From a virus: a stretch of 64,000 nt of DNA. The stretch spans positions 62,001 through 126,000 of the IMG/VR virus record IMGVR_UViG_3300044712_000998; one strand, 5' to 3'. The notes under the pieces are model-generated. The model ran no database searches and had not been told where the DNA came from. It saw nothing but the letters and a program-made list of their open reading frames with translations. Shown here piece by piece: positions 34,643 to 44,105 of the stretch. Position 1 is the first letter of the stretch, and every line of letters begins with the position of its first letter. The translations under genes were made by a program, and so were the position numbers.

Positions 34643-35225
34643 CGAGGAACTCCAACATCCCTTTGAAAATCTCCTTAGCGAGAGGGACACCTTCCAGCTC
34701 ACGGAGGGCGGCAGTTCTGTTGGCCTCGACGATGTCGTCGAGGTCGTACTTGGCTGCCATGACCGCTCGGAAGAGCGGTGTGAACTGGATCGTGTCGTCT
34801 GCTAGGACGAGGTGAGGACCATCAAGTCTACTGCGCTCCGCGAAGATGTGCAACTGGCTCAGGTAGTGCCTCGCGGAACGAACCCCCGATCTGTTGTGGT
34901 CCGTCAGGGTTCGTTCGAACTTTTCTGAAGCGATGGCTGACGGCCAGAACGTGCCGAGCATCGCCATGCCTTCGAGCTGCGTCTTCACGAAGGCTTCAGC
35001 TGTCATGCCGCGACGCTTACAGAGCTCAGCGGCACGGTAAAACACGGGGTAATGCGTCTTCGAGACCCGCGCGATACCAGGAACGTAGATCGGCCGCATG
35101 GCCTCGTATTGCCGTAAAATACGGAACGCGAGCTCAGCGGTCTCGCGGTCTGCGACGTGATGGGAACCGTCGGCGTCCACGACATCCAACCGATAGAACG
35201 GGTTTACCTGTTCTCGATCGACCAC
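34632..35225 (-). CDS. Hypothetical protein, 197 aa
   Basis: GTG at 35225, overlapping the upstream TAA by 22 bases; overlaps the helicase start at the other end. Helical C-terminus and a Cys/Arg-containing middle. Its location just upstream of the helicase would suit a loader, but it lacks an ATPase motif. Confidence 0.6.
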   Translation of the reverse strand: MVDREQVNPFYRLDVVDADGSHHVADRETAELAFRILRQYEAMRPIYVPGIARVSKTHYPVFYRAAELCKRRGMTAEAFVKTQLEGMAMLGTFWPSAIASEKFERTLTDHNRSGVRSARHYLSQLHIFAERSRLDGPHLVLADDTIQFTPLFRAVMAAKYDLDDIVEANRTAALRELEGVPLAKEIFKGMLEFLDAK

Positions 35226-36694
35226 TTGTTCTTCCGGTACACGGTGACGCGCTGCTTGGACCTGGACTCCAGGTTGGAGCTGAACGTGTCATAGAAATCC
35301 AAGAGGAGCCCGTGGCTCTTCTCGGTCTCCCTACCGAGTCGGGAGAGTCGACCGGGCACCTGGCCTGAGTCGATGGGACTCGCGGTCCCATCAGCTCGGA
35401 CCAAGCAGGCCAGATCGCGGAAGTCGACGCCCTGTCGCCAGACCTTGGTGCAGATCACCCGCTTGAGCCGGTTCGCCTCGAACTCGGTCCGGTAGTGATC
35501 CCGCATGGCCTGCGTACAGATCGCCTGCGTGGGCAGCATGGCGCCACGCTTCAGCATCTGCTTGACGCGATCCGGGGTGGGTTCCCCGCTGACCACGGCG
35601 TAGTCCGGGAGCAACTGCCCCATGGCGTAGGCGTGCTCGGTCTTGTCGACGACCACGAGGATCTGGGCGTCAGGCCCGAGTTCCTTTTCGACCGCGCGGA
35701 CACTTTTCGCGATGAGTCCGTTTCGAGCCATGTTGAGCCAGAGCCCGAGCCTGTCGGCCTTGGCCTTGTTCTTGTCGGCCACCGCGGCGACATCGGGTCC
35801 GACCTCGGACCGGAACATGCGGACCTTGATGGGTACGATGTTGCCGGCGTCGACGCCTTCCTGGTACGAGATGTCCACCAGCACAGGTCCAAACACGGCC
35901 TCACCGAGCGCATCGGCCCGATCACTGCGACCCTTCGGCGTCGCCGTGAACCCGAATAACCGGGCCCGATAAAATCGGTTCAGCAGCTTGATGAAGTGGT
36001 CCGTCATCAGGGCGTGGCACTCATCGGCCAGGATGATGCTGGCGTCCTTGGGGCAGTGGTGCAGGGAGTGGCTCACGGCGACCGTGAGCCGCTTCGGGTT
36101 CATTTTCCCGGCACCGACAAGCCCCACGGTTTGCGGACCGAGCTGCATGACGAGATCTTTGTAGATGTCCTTGGCGACGTCCTGATAGGGCACCGTCAGG
36201 ATGATCTCCGACTTCGGGTACACCTTGGCGAGCTGCTTCGCGATGTAGGTCTTCCCGAATGCCGTCGGGCACACGATGCGACCCCGCTTGTGCGCCAACA
36301 GCCTGGCGAACACCGCGGCCTGCTTGGGCCTCCAGACGACATCCGCGATCTTGGTCAGATCGGGCGCCGGGAGTCCGTCCGAGACGAGGTCCCGGACCTC
36401 GACTTCGAGCCCCTGCCTCCGCAGCATGGCTTCGAGTCGAGGTCCGTACCCCGCGTAGGTGCAGAAGAACTTGCTGTCATCCTTACCGTCGGCGTACCAG
36501 AACAGGGGCACCGGCACCGGCTTCCTGGTGCGAACCGGGTAGGTGCGCTCCTCGCCGGTCATGGCGTCCCGTTCTGTTTTCCATTCCACGACATTTTCCA
36601 TGCGGATCACCGTACAGGTGTCGTGGAACAGCTCGCCGTACACGGCTGGTGACAGCCTCAGAGCACGGCCCAGGTACGCCAACTCAACGGTCAT
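35204..36694 (-). CDS. Superfamily II DNA/RNA helicase (UvsW-like)
   Basis: 496 aa. The ATG at 36694 overlaps the E1-like TGA (ATGA). Motifs: Q-like VVWRPKQAAVFARLL, Walker A CPTAFGKT, Walker B LADECHALM, motif III GFTATPKGRSDRA, and a C-terminal helicase half with LKRVICTKVWRQGVDF and PGRLSRLGRE. The arrangement is like phage UvsW and other annealing/branch-migrating helicases. It follows the ubiquitin-like cassette in the same transcript. Confidence 0.85.
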   Translation of the reverse strand: MTVELAYLGRALRLSPAVYGELFHDTCTVIRMENVVEWKTERDAMTGEERTYPVRTRKPVPVPLFWYADGKDDSKFFCTYAGYGPRLEAMLRRQGLEVEVRDLVSDGLPAPDLTKIADVVWRPKQAAVFARLLAHKRGRIVCPTAFGKTYIAKQLAKVYPKSEIILTVPYQDVAKDIYKDLVMQLGPQTVGLVGAGKMNPKRLTVAVSHSLHHCPKDASIILADECHALMTDHFIKLLNRFYRARLFGFTATPKGRSDRADALGEAVFGPVLVDISYQEGVDAGNIVPIKVRMFRSEVGPDVAAVADKNKAKADRLGLWLNMARNGLIAKSVRAVEKELGPDAQILVVVDKTEHAYAMGQLLPDYAVVSGEPTPDRVKQMLKRGAMLPTQAICTQAMRDHYRTEFEANRLKRVICTKVWRQGVDFRDLACLVRADGTASPIDSGQVPGRLSRLGRETEKSHGLLLDFYDTFSSNLESRSKQRVTVYRKNKWSIENR

Positions 36695-37371
36695 TTCGAG
36701 GACATCTCCATGGCGACGAGGTTCATCAGGATGTCCTTCATCAGCGGGATCTTCCGCATCCAGAGGGAGTACTGCTGGACCGCGAGACCTGCCGCCAGGT
36801 TGGCGTGATGCAGGGTCATCTTGGTCGTGCAGCCACCGTCGAAGCGGTCCTTGGCGTCGAAGATCGTGGAACTGTAGTAGTCCCACCCGATCTCATCGCA
36901 AGCGATGAGAACGCGGATCGTGTCAGCAGCGACCCGGGTGTCGACGATCAGCTTGACCTTGTGCTTGTAGGCCTCGAAGAGCAGCTTCCTGGTGTGGATG
37001 GAATCCACACAGAGGAACATGACATCGGCCTCGACGCCATCGTAGGGAACCTGGGTCGGGACCGCGTTGATCGTGGCCTTGCGCCCCGTCGCCAGCAGGG
37101 CGTCGTTCAACGCCACAGCCTTGGACTTCCCGAGATCGCTCTCCGCCCAGCCCTGCGGGTACAGGTTGGCCTCCTCGACGTCGTCGTGATCGTAGAACGT
37201 GACATCCCGCTGTCCGCACAGGACGAGCTGGCGGACGAGCTGGCCACCCACGGCGCCGACGCCAGCGACGACGACGCGGTGGGTGAACAGACCCTCGGTG
37301 GGCAGGATGCCGGCCTGCCGGCTGAACCGGACAGGCACGGCGGGGGCAGCGGCGGTTGCGGCTTCGGTCAT
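36691..37371 (-). CDS. E1/ThiF-like Ubl-activating enzyme (cassette A)
   Basis: 226 aa. An adenylating Rossmann fold: GVGAVG at 47-52, the DHDDVEEANL segment (71-80) with the conserved Asn, and GKSKA (91-95), where the Lys contacts ATP. C191 in DGGCTTK is the candidate active-site cysteine that would form a thioester with the Ubl. Members of this superfamily activate ubiquitin, ThiS, MoaD and bacterial Ubls. Start and stop overlap the JAB gene (TAATG) and the helicase gene, so all are translated together. Confidence 0.8.
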   Translation of the reverse strand: MTEAATAAAPAVPVRFSRQAGILPTEGLFTHRVVVAGVGAVGGQLVRQLVLCGQRDVTFYDHDDVEEANLYPQGWAESDLGKSKAVALNDALLATGRKATINAVPTQVPYDGVEADVMFLCVDSIHTRKLLFEAYKHKVKLIVDTRVAADTIRVLIACDEIGWDYYSSTIFDAKDRFDGGCTTKMTLHHANLAAGLAVQQYSLWMRKIPLMKDILMNLVAMEMSSK

Positions 37372-39422
37372 TATTCCTCGCGTTTCAGTGCTGTGTTGGC
37401 TTCATCGACCGTGGGCTGCACCTGGGCGAGCTCACGCGTCTTCTCCTGATCGGGATCCTGGAGCACGATGTTCAGATCGGCCGCCGCCTTGTGGCAGTCA
37501 TAGCCGTGACGCCGGAACGCGTTGAGGACCTTCACGCAGACATCACCCCAGCCGCCGGTCTTGGCGCCCTTGAGCAGGTTCGCGAACCCGTTCTCGACCT
37601 TGGTGACGTCGAACATGTTTTCGTTGATCCGGTTCCCTTCGGTGACCGCCATGGCGAACTCGAAGGTCTCCAGCAAGCACTGGTCCTCGTCGGACAGCTG
37701 GTCCCGTTCCGCCTGCTTGTTCTCAACGGCGACTTCCTGGCTGTACTGCCAGAGATCGTATTCCAACCTGGCCGCGCTGAGATGCCCGGACCTGACGTCC
37801 GAGAGCATCTCGATCTCGGCGGTCGTCAGCCAGATCACCGTGGTGCCATCCATGAGGACCCACGGGTACAGGCTATCCACCGGATTCCCGGCGGTGTCCG
37901 TGTACGTGACGAGATCCGACATCAGCGGGTTCCTGAACTCGGCGACCCGCTTCAGGACGGCCTCGGCGACCTTGAGGTCGTCTTCGACATCGAACCGGAC
38001 CTTGTCGCCGACGTACTCACCGAACCGCAGCAGCCCCTTGGGGTGCCCGGTGTAGCTGACCTTGCTGTCCTTGTCGGTGTAGCTCACGATGACGTCACCA
38101 TTGACGTCCTCACCGGTGATCTTGATGTCGTTTTCCTCGAGGTTCTGCCGGATCGCGTGCGTGAGATCCTTGGCCTTGACGTTGTTGGCCAGGATGTTCT
38201 GCGCGTAGGAGTCCAGGTAGTACAGGAGGTCGTGGTACCTGAACTCGAACAGCGTCAGCTTGGCCCTGCCGGCCTGCATGATCGCTGACACCTTGGGGAA
38301 CCACCCCTTGGGCGCCTGGAGAACGCGGAAACCAACGGGGTCGTCCCGATTGGCTTCATGGTCGAACCGTTTCTCCTCGGGGGTCTTCGGCAACGGCGCC
38401 CCAGCGGGTGGCGGAGGCGCGTAGCCGTATTCCCTCATGAACCAGTCATCCCCCTCGTAGTACCCGTCGTACCCTCGTCCGTCGTATCCGCCGCGGTACC
38501 CCGTGCCTTGGGCTTGCGTCCCCGGCGTTGCCGCCGGCGCGTAACTTTTCGGCCTCCTGACGGCATCGACCCCCTGCGCCCACAGCGGGTTGCGCGCGCC
38601 ATAGTCGTAGGCCATGAAGTAGGATTCCTGGACGTTCGCCCGGATCGTGGTCGCCCAGGCCTCGTGATCCGCCGCCGGGAACGGGAGCTCCCAGCGCACC
38701 AGAGCATCCAGCTTGTGCACCGTGCACAGACCGTTCTGGTGCCGCTCCTCCAGCCTGGCGTAGAACTCGCCACCCTTGGCCAGGATGAACATGACGGCCC
38801 AGTCACAGGCCCCCCAGGTCCGCGCGAACGTGGCCTCGTCGACCCCGCTCGGGTACGGACTCGTACCCGGGTGCGTGTGGATCCAGATGCGCTGGCACTG
38901 CACCGGCTGGAACTTGTACTCACCATCCGGATCGCAGAGCTCGAACATCAGATCGGCGTACGCGGTGTCATCGAACCGGACATAAGCCGCATTGACGACC
39001 TGCTTCGGGATCGCGATATCGACGATCAAGAGAGGGTCCTCGAGATCCGAGATCGCCATGCCGCCGATCTCGGTGCTCACCGAGGCGCACATGAACTTCA
39101 GCTTGGCCCACGCGTAGGGGCTGAACTGCAGCTTGGTCGTGGCGAGCGGCTCCAGCAACGGAGCCTTCACCACGATCGGCCGGAGCTTTTCCTCCTGCTT
39201 GTACTTGTCGGGGGCCACCGTCGGCGGGATCGTGGTCCCCGTCCTGAGATCGATCTTGGAACCCGCCTTATGCGTCGGCGTCGGGGTCACCGTCGCCCCC
39301 GTCATCGGGGTCGTGGACGTCGTCGTTGACGACTGCGGCGAGGTCAACACCGACGGTGTCGTTTCCGGGGGCACGATCTGCGTCCCGGACGTCACGACCG
39401 GTTCGCTTGTGGATTTCGGCAT
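37371..39422 (-). CDS. JAB/JAMM isopeptidase with long C-terminal extension (cassette A)
   Basis: 683 aa. The first 75 residues are Thr/Pro/Ser-rich and probably disordered. The JAMM metalloprotease is complete: E118 (STEIGGMAI), H182-T-H184, S192 and D195 (WIHTHPGTSPYPSGVDEA), which bind zinc and water to cleave Ubl or isopeptide bonds. Residues ~330-683 form an unassigned, mostly alpha/beta region that begins after a Tyr/Gly-rich linker. The start at 39422 has GAGGAAG upstream but lies 155 bases inside the E2 gene. Confidence 0.8.
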   Translation of the reverse strand: MPKSTSEPVVTSGTQIVPPETTPSVLTSPQSSTTTSTTPMTGATVTPTPTHKAGSKIDLRTGTTIPPTVAPDKYKQEEKLRPIVVKAPLLEPLATTKLQFSPYAWAKLKFMCASVSTEIGGMAISDLEDPLLIVDIAIPKQVVNAAYVRFDDTAYADLMFELCDPDGEYKFQPVQCQRIWIHTHPGTSPYPSGVDEATFARTWGACDWAVMFILAKGGEFYARLEERHQNGLCTVHKLDALVRWELPFPAADHEAWATTIRANVQESYFMAYDYGARNPLWAQGVDAVRRPKSYAPAATPGTQAQGTGYRGGYDGRGYDGYYEGDDWFMREYGYAPPPPAGAPLPKTPEEKRFDHEANRDDPVGFRVLQAPKGWFPKVSAIMQAGRAKLTLFEFRYHDLLYYLDSYAQNILANNVKAKDLTHAIRQNLEENDIKITGEDVNGDVIVSYTDKDSKVSYTGHPKGLLRFGEYVGDKVRFDVEDDLKVAEAVLKRVAEFRNPLMSDLVTYTDTAGNPVDSLYPWVLMDGTTVIWLTTAEIEMLSDVRSGHLSAARLEYDLWQYSQEVAVENKQAERDQLSDEDQCLLETFEFAMAVTEGNRINENMFDVTKVENGFANLLKGAKTGGWGDVCVKVLNAFRRHGYDCHKAAADLNIVLQDPDQEKTRELAQVQPTVDEANTALKREE

Positions 39423-41310
39423 TGTAGAAAGCTTCCTCTTCGGTGGATGCGGTCAGTACCAGCAGGGGCTGCCTGCTGACACCATCGATGAGCTGGTTAA
39501 CGGCAGCGCAGTATTCCTTCAGGAACAGCTGCATGATCGGCGGCATGTTGAGCTGTCCGAGCTCGACGAGGCGGAGCCGCTTCACGATCTCGACCGCTTC
39601 GGCAAGCGGGGTCTCGTTCGCCAGGAACGACATCGGAGTCACGTACTCCTTGGTGACGTCATCCAGCAACATGGCCCAGAAGTTCTGGATCCAGCCCTCG
39701 AGGTACGCGACGTCCCTGAGGAAAGCCTGAGAGAACTGGAGACCACCGGGATCGCAGACCGGACAGCACTTGGCGATCCTGAAGAAGTCATCGCGGACCT
39801 CCTCCTTGGGAGCCCAGGCTCCGCACGCACACATCACCGCTTCCCGGATCTTCGGGGTCGGCCTGTTATTCCTGAACTGAGGAGCCAGTGTAGAGAGCAG
39901 GTTGCCGTTCGCCTGGAACCGGAACATCTTTTCACCGGCGTCACCGACTGCATCCGTCGGAGTCAGACAGCTCGTGCAGAAGGTCCAGCCGTTTCGCACC
40001 GGAACCTGAGCATTGACGGCCTGATCGCGTGGGAACTTGGTACGGCAGCTGTGACAGAGGTACTCACCAGCTGCAGCAGCCTCGGCCTCCTGCTTGAAGC
40101 CGTCCACGCACTTCACGCAGCACAGGTTCCCGTTGAAGATGCGCCGCGTCGGACCGGTCGGACCGGCGGATCCGCAGAGCGGGCACCGGTACATGTCGCG
40201 CGGATGGTAGTAGTGACCCTCGTACTCCACCGCACAGGTCTTGTGCAGCGTCATCCGGCCATCGTTGATAACGACGCGGTCCTCGCCAGGCTTGATTCGC
40301 CCGTTGCACGCCGAACACCGGACCTTGGTCGGACTCCAGTGCCTGAGATCGTTGAAATCGCCCTCGTGGTTATACGAGCTCAGGAGCTGGAAGAACACGA
40401 AGAACGTGTCGGATATCTGCCCGTTCCTCAACGAGACGTTGCCGGGACCGGCGGCGGTTCCACCGCACACCTGACCCCCCTGCTGGACGTGCGGATGCCA
40501 CATGGTTCCGCCGCGGCGCGTGTTGGGTTCACGACCAGCCGCAACAGACAACCGCACCGAATAGGTCATATCGGCTTCTGCGAGATCGCGGAGACCAGCG
40601 GCTTTCGAATCAAGTGGGAACTCGAGCTGCCACGGCGGGAACTCGACGGGATCCCCGTCCTGATCGTTGATCGTGATGCTTCGCGTAACAGCCACGAGGC
40701 GTGGCATGCCATCCCAACGGTTCCCCTTACTGGTCCCCTTCGCGAACTCCTGATCACCAGGCAGTACGACTCGGAGATCCAGGAAATCTGGACTGGTATA
40801 GACCGCGCAGAGCTCCCTGAAGAAATGGTCTCCGTTCAGCTTGACCCCGGCCCGTGTTGCCGGGTTCTGGAACTCGGCCAAATTGTTGTCGACGTTGCCG
40901 GAGAACAGCGCCTCGATGTCGGCATCGACCTGCCCGGCCATTTCATGGATTCTCGGGATCCCGATACCAGTGTGTTTGATTCGCTCATACAGATTGGTGT
41001 CTGTCCGGATTTCCCGCAGCGCCTCTGCGGCTCCGACACGACGATACCGCATGATCTCGGTCATCTTCTCGAATATCTGCACGACGTTCTCTCGAACCCG
41101 GTTTGAAACCGACTCCATGGTACGAGCCTTATCGATCATCTCATCTCGCAGCTTGGTCACCATATCGACCGTGGTTATCGCATACATCTTTTCCAGCATG
41201 TCGGCTGCGGTACGAAACTTGGCGATCCGCTCAGGCGTGAGCTCCTTCTTCGGTTCTTTACCGGCCACCGGAGGATCGGCCGGAAGAGCGTCGAGATTGA
41301 CTGTTGGCAT
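39268..41310 (-). CDS. E2-like domain fused to zinc fingers (cassette A)
   Basis: 680 aa, ATG at 41310 after GAAAGGACAT. After a helical N-terminus, residues ~165-320 resemble a ubiquitin-conjugating fold: strands, then WHPHVQQGGQVCGG with H272 and the candidate catalytic C282 placed as in the HPN...C motif of E2s, then a helix (FFVFFQLLSSYN). C-terminal to it are several Cys/His sites: CSAC...HKTC (332-359), CPLC...CCVKC (376-401), CHSC...CTSC (419-448) and CAC...CCPVC. Treble-clef/RING-type fingers in this position would make it a joined E2-E3. The E2 call is by motif reading only. Confidence 0.65.
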   Translation of the reverse strand: MPTVNLDALPADPPVAGKEPKKELTPERIAKFRTAADMLEKMYAITTVDMVTKLRDEMIDKARTMESVSNRVRENVVQIFEKMTEIMRYRRVGAAEALREIRTDTNLYERIKHTGIGIPRIHEMAGQVDADIEALFSGNVDNNLAEFQNPATRAGVKLNGDHFFRELCAVYTSPDFLDLRVVLPGDQEFAKGTSKGNRWDGMPRLVAVTRSITINDQDGDPVEFPPWQLEFPLDSKAAGLRDLAEADMTYSVRLSVAAGREPNTRRGGTMWHPHVQQGGQVCGGTAAGPGNVSLRNGQISDTFFVFFQLLSSYNHEGDFNDLRHWSPTKVRCSACNGRIKPGEDRVVINDGRMTLHKTCAVEYEGHYYHPRDMYRCPLCGSAGPTGPTRRIFNGNLCCVKCVDGFKQEAEAAAAGEYLCHSCRTKFPRDQAVNAQVPVRNGWTFCTSCLTPTDAVGDAGEKMFRFQANGNLLSTLAPQFRNNRPTPKIREAVMCACGAWAPKEEVRDDFFRIAKCCPVCDPGGLQFSQAFLRDVAYLEGWIQNFWAMLLDDVTKEYVTPMSFLANETPLAEAVEIVKRLRLVELGQLNMPPIMQLFLKEYCAAVNQLIDGVSRQPLLVLTASTEEEAFYNAEIHKRTGRDVRDADRAPGNDTVGVDLAAVVNDDVHDPDDGGDGDPDADA

Positions 41311-41331
41311 ATGTCCTTTCAGGAAATGGGT

Positions 41332-41361
41332 GGCCCCACCGGAGTTGCCTCCGATGGGGCC
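41332..41361 (-). terminator. Hairpin between Ubl and E2-zinc genes
   Basis: GGCCCCA plus CGGAG pairs with CTCCG plus TGGGGCC around a TTGC loop, in the gap after the Ubl stop and before the ribosome binding site of the E2 gene. With no U-tract it could set the relative dose of Ubl and enzymes rather than fully stop transcription. Confidence 0.5.
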
Positions 41362-41382
41362 GAGCTGTTCAGACCGGTGGGA

Positions 41383-41688
41383 TCAGAACCAGAACCGACG
41401 GCCGTGGGCGCCCTCGATGTTCTTGGGGGTGACGGAGACCTTGTCGCCGTCCTTCAGGGGAGCGGTGGGCGCCGCGGGCTGGCCGTTCACGCGGATCTCC
41501 GCGTTGCGGGTGTCGCCGACGGCGTCCTGGACCTTGGCGCCGGCCGGGAGGTCCTTGTAGCCGACCATGCCGCTGCCGTCATTCTTCATGACGAGCACGC
41601 GGACGACGCCGTCGTTGGCCTTGACGGTGACCTGGTTGCCGGGCGGGACGGTGATGTCGGCGAGGGGGCCGGTGGGTTCGGTGGGCAT
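41383..41688 (-). CDS. Ubiquitin-like beta-grasp protein (cassette A)
   Basis: 101 aa, ATG at 41688 following GGAGGAGTAGAAC. The segment from residue ~18 runs as MoaD/ThiS-like proteins: strand, helix (AGAKVQDAVGD), then EIRVNGQPAAPTAPLKDGDK and VSVTPK. The C-terminus reads EGAHGRRFWF: one glycine followed by five residues rather than a terminal GG. Cutting after AHG by a JAB peptidase could expose a glycine for activation. It lies between SbcC and the E2-zinc gene. Confidence 0.72.
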   Translation of the reverse strand: MPTEPTGPLADITVPPGNQVTVKANDGVVRVLVMKNDGSGMVGYKDLPAGAKVQDAVGDTRNAEIRVNGQPAAPTAPLKDGDKVSVTPKNIEGAHGRRFWF

Positions 41689-41691
41689 GTT

Positions 41692-44091
41692 CTACTCCTC
41701 CGCATGTGCGGGGGTTGATGTGATGACGATGGAACGATCGAAGAAACCCTTGAGCGATTCCTCGTGAGTAACGAGGATGATCTGTTTGCCGGTCGAGCCG
41801 GCGAGATCCTTGAGCTTCAGCAGGAGCTGCTGGAGATGAACCACGTTGTCCTTGTCCAGGTAGTTGCTGGGCTCATCGAGGATGAGCAGGCCTACCTGGC
41901 GTGCGAAGGTGTCCGCCATGGTGAACCGGAACGACGTCGCACCTACGATCTTCTGACCACCCGACAATCTGCCGGCACTCAGCACCATGCCGTCATTGAA
42001 CTCGGCCACGAAGGCGAGGTCATCATCGAGCGACATAACAAACGGAGCTTCCCAGAGGCGGAGATAGTACGCCATCCGCCGATTCAGGACGGCTGCGTAC
42101 TCCCGCATCAGCATCGATGGCAACCCGTTGACGTGCAGGGCTTCCCTGGTGCGCTTCACGAGTCCGACCCAAGCAGCATCCTTGGCTTCGGCTTCCATCT
42201 GACGCTTCAGACGTGCAACGGCTTCCGCGTACTGCTGTTCGCGGACCTCGAGCATGGAGACGTCGTCTGACGCCGCCCTGAACTCGGCACTACGAGTCGC
42301 CAGAGCCGCGCAATCCTGCTTGGCCTTGGCAACCTCTTCTTCCGACGGGAGCTCAGCTAACCGGCCCAGCTGCTCCAGCGCAGCTCGGGCACCATCGTAC
42401 TCCTGCTTGGCCTTCCCTACGCTCTGGACATGGTGTCCAAGGCTGTTGCGAAGCTCGGCACAACGGAGCTTCGCGGTCTGGTGATCGTCGACGCACTTCT
42501 GCAGAGCCGAAGTGTCCACATCGTCCAGGGGACCATCCTTCACGGAACCGAGCTGGCCGCGGAACATGTCCGCCCGGCTCGTCAGGTTCTTCCATGCGGA
42601 CAGCTGTGCCTGCAACCTCGTCAGGTGAGCCCTGGCCTCCGATTCCTCGGAAGTCAGTCTCTCAACGACCTTCTTCAACGCCGACTTAGCGGCATCCTCG
42701 ATGGCCATGACAGCCGTCGTGGTCTGCCGCCTGGCTTCTATGGCGGCCTGAACGGCGACCTCGTGGGCTCCACGCCGCGCCGTCCGTGACGCCACCAGTT
42801 TGACAGTGAGCTGCTCGATCTCGACCTTCGCTGCGGCCACATCGAAGTTGGCAACGGGCTGATGACATGTCGGACAGGTCCCCGACTCGAACGTCTTCAG
42901 ATCGGCTTCCTTCCGCTTGATGGTCTCAAGCAGGGCGTAGTCCTCCTTGGTATCGACCGTCGGGTCGATCTTCCGGAGCTCCCTGTAGGCCTCCTCGGCC
43001 TTGGCCTGGGCTTCTAAAGCCTCCTTCTCGCCGGGCATCTCCGGTCTGGCCATGGTTCCATTGAGCTGTGCGGTTCTGGTCCGCAGCGCCGTAGCGATGG
43101 TGCCATGCTTGGACTCCGCCTTGGCGACGTCCTCCTCGGAAGGAGCCTCGCCAATCTTGACGAGTCCAGCCTGGGCCTCCTCGAGCTGCTTCTTGAGCTC
43201 TTTGACACGATCAGCGTTGTGTCGGTGAGCTTCCGCCGTGATGATCTGCTTCCTCGCTGTTTCAGCAAGCGGAGCCAGAGCTTCGACGGTCTCCTCGACC
43301 AACTTGAGATCTGCGGCGACGCGTTCCCTGGCCTCCTCGGCCTCCTTGAGATCGGTCCCGGTCGACTTTACGCGAGCCGTGGCCTGTTTGATGGCGCCGT
43401 TGTTGGCCTGGGCAGCGAGGACTCCGTTAAGGAAGGCCTCGGACACCCTGAGCTTTTCGACGTCACCGCGGAGCTTCTCGAGTTCGTCCACCTTGGACTG
43501 CAACGCCACCTTGGATGCCTTGCGGGCACCCTCAGCGGAATCGAGCTGCTCCTTCAAACCGATGGTCACGTTGTATCGACCGAGCTCGGCCCCCAACGCC
43601 TTCTCGGCATCGGCGGCACGCTGGAGCCCGACGATCTGCTGGATCTCCTTGAGCCGCTTCGTCGTCGTCGAGAACAGGATGCTCTCGATGGCGCCTTGCG
43701 GCACGAAGACGTTCTCCAGCAACGACTGGATCGTGGTGCCCAGGAGCCCTTCGATGAACGCATCGATTTCGGCGAGCTTGTCGATGACGGTCCCGTCGGG
43801 CTTCTGGAGCATCTGGGCGTTCTTCTTGCCGAAGTCCCGCCTGATCGTGTACGCGGAGTCGCCGTGTTCGAATTGCACGACGACGCGACCCTGGGTCTCG
43901 CCGAACGTGACGTTGTCCGTCTTGCCGCCATCACCGATACTGGTACCGGTGATGGCGAATCGGATCGCGTCCAGAACGGATGACTTCCCGGACCCGTTGG
44001 TCCCGACGATCCCATTGATCCCGGGTCCGAAGACCAGGTCGAGATCCCTATGGATGGTGAAGTTCTTGATCTGGACGCGCTTGATGAGCAC
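41692..44091 (-). CDS. SbcC/Rad50-like ATPase (gp46-like)
   Basis: 799 aa from a GTG at 44091 (GGGAGACGCC upstream). Walker A GTNGSGKS (30-37), long coiled-coil arms, a zinc hook CPTCHQP near residue 390, then the ABC signature RLSGGQKIVGATSF and Walker B GLLILDEPSNYLD. With SbcD it would form a DNA end-processing nuclease used in recombination or host DNA breakdown. Phage homologues are about 550-800 aa. It sits between the two ubiquitin-like cassettes. The stop is TAG. Confidence 0.88.
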   Translation of the reverse strand: MLIKRVQIKNFTIHRDLDLVFGPGINGIVGTNGSGKSSVLDAIRFAITGTSIGDGGKTDNVTFGETQGRVVVQFEHGDSAYTIRRDFGKKNAQMLQKPDGTVIDKLAEIDAFIEGLLGTTIQSLLENVFVPQGAIESILFSTTTKRLKEIQQIVGLQRAADAEKALGAELGRYNVTIGLKEQLDSAEGARKASKVALQSKVDELEKLRGDVEKLRVSEAFLNGVLAAQANNGAIKQATARVKSTGTDLKEAEEARERVAADLKLVEETVEALAPLAETARKQIITAEAHRHNADRVKELKKQLEEAQAGLVKIGEAPSEEDVAKAESKHGTIATALRTRTAQLNGTMARPEMPGEKEALEAQAKAEEAYRELRKIDPTVDTKEDYALLETIKRKEADLKTFESGTCPTCHQPVANFDVAAAKVEIEQLTVKLVASRTARRGAHEVAVQAAIEARRQTTTAVMAIEDAAKSALKKVVERLTSEESEARAHLTRLQAQLSAWKNLTSRADMFRGQLGSVKDGPLDDVDTSALQKCVDDHQTAKLRCAELRNSLGHHVQSVGKAKQEYDGARAALEQLGRLAELPSEEEVAKAKQDCAALATRSAEFRAASDDVSMLEVREQQYAEAVARLKRQMEAEAKDAAWVGLVKRTREALHVNGLPSMLMREYAAVLNRRMAYYLRLWEAPFVMSLDDDLAFVAEFNDGMVLSAGRLSGGQKIVGATSFRFTMADTFARQVGLLILDEPSNYLDKDNVVHLQQLLLKLKDLAGSTGKQIILVTHEESLKGFFDRSIVITSTPAHAEE

Positions 44092-44105
44092 GGCGTCTCC
44101 CTGGG

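Noticed and set aside
39133-41106. 657-residue plus-strand open frame
   Set aside because: Antisense to the E2-zinc gene, whose H...C and zinc motifs show that the minus strand is coding.
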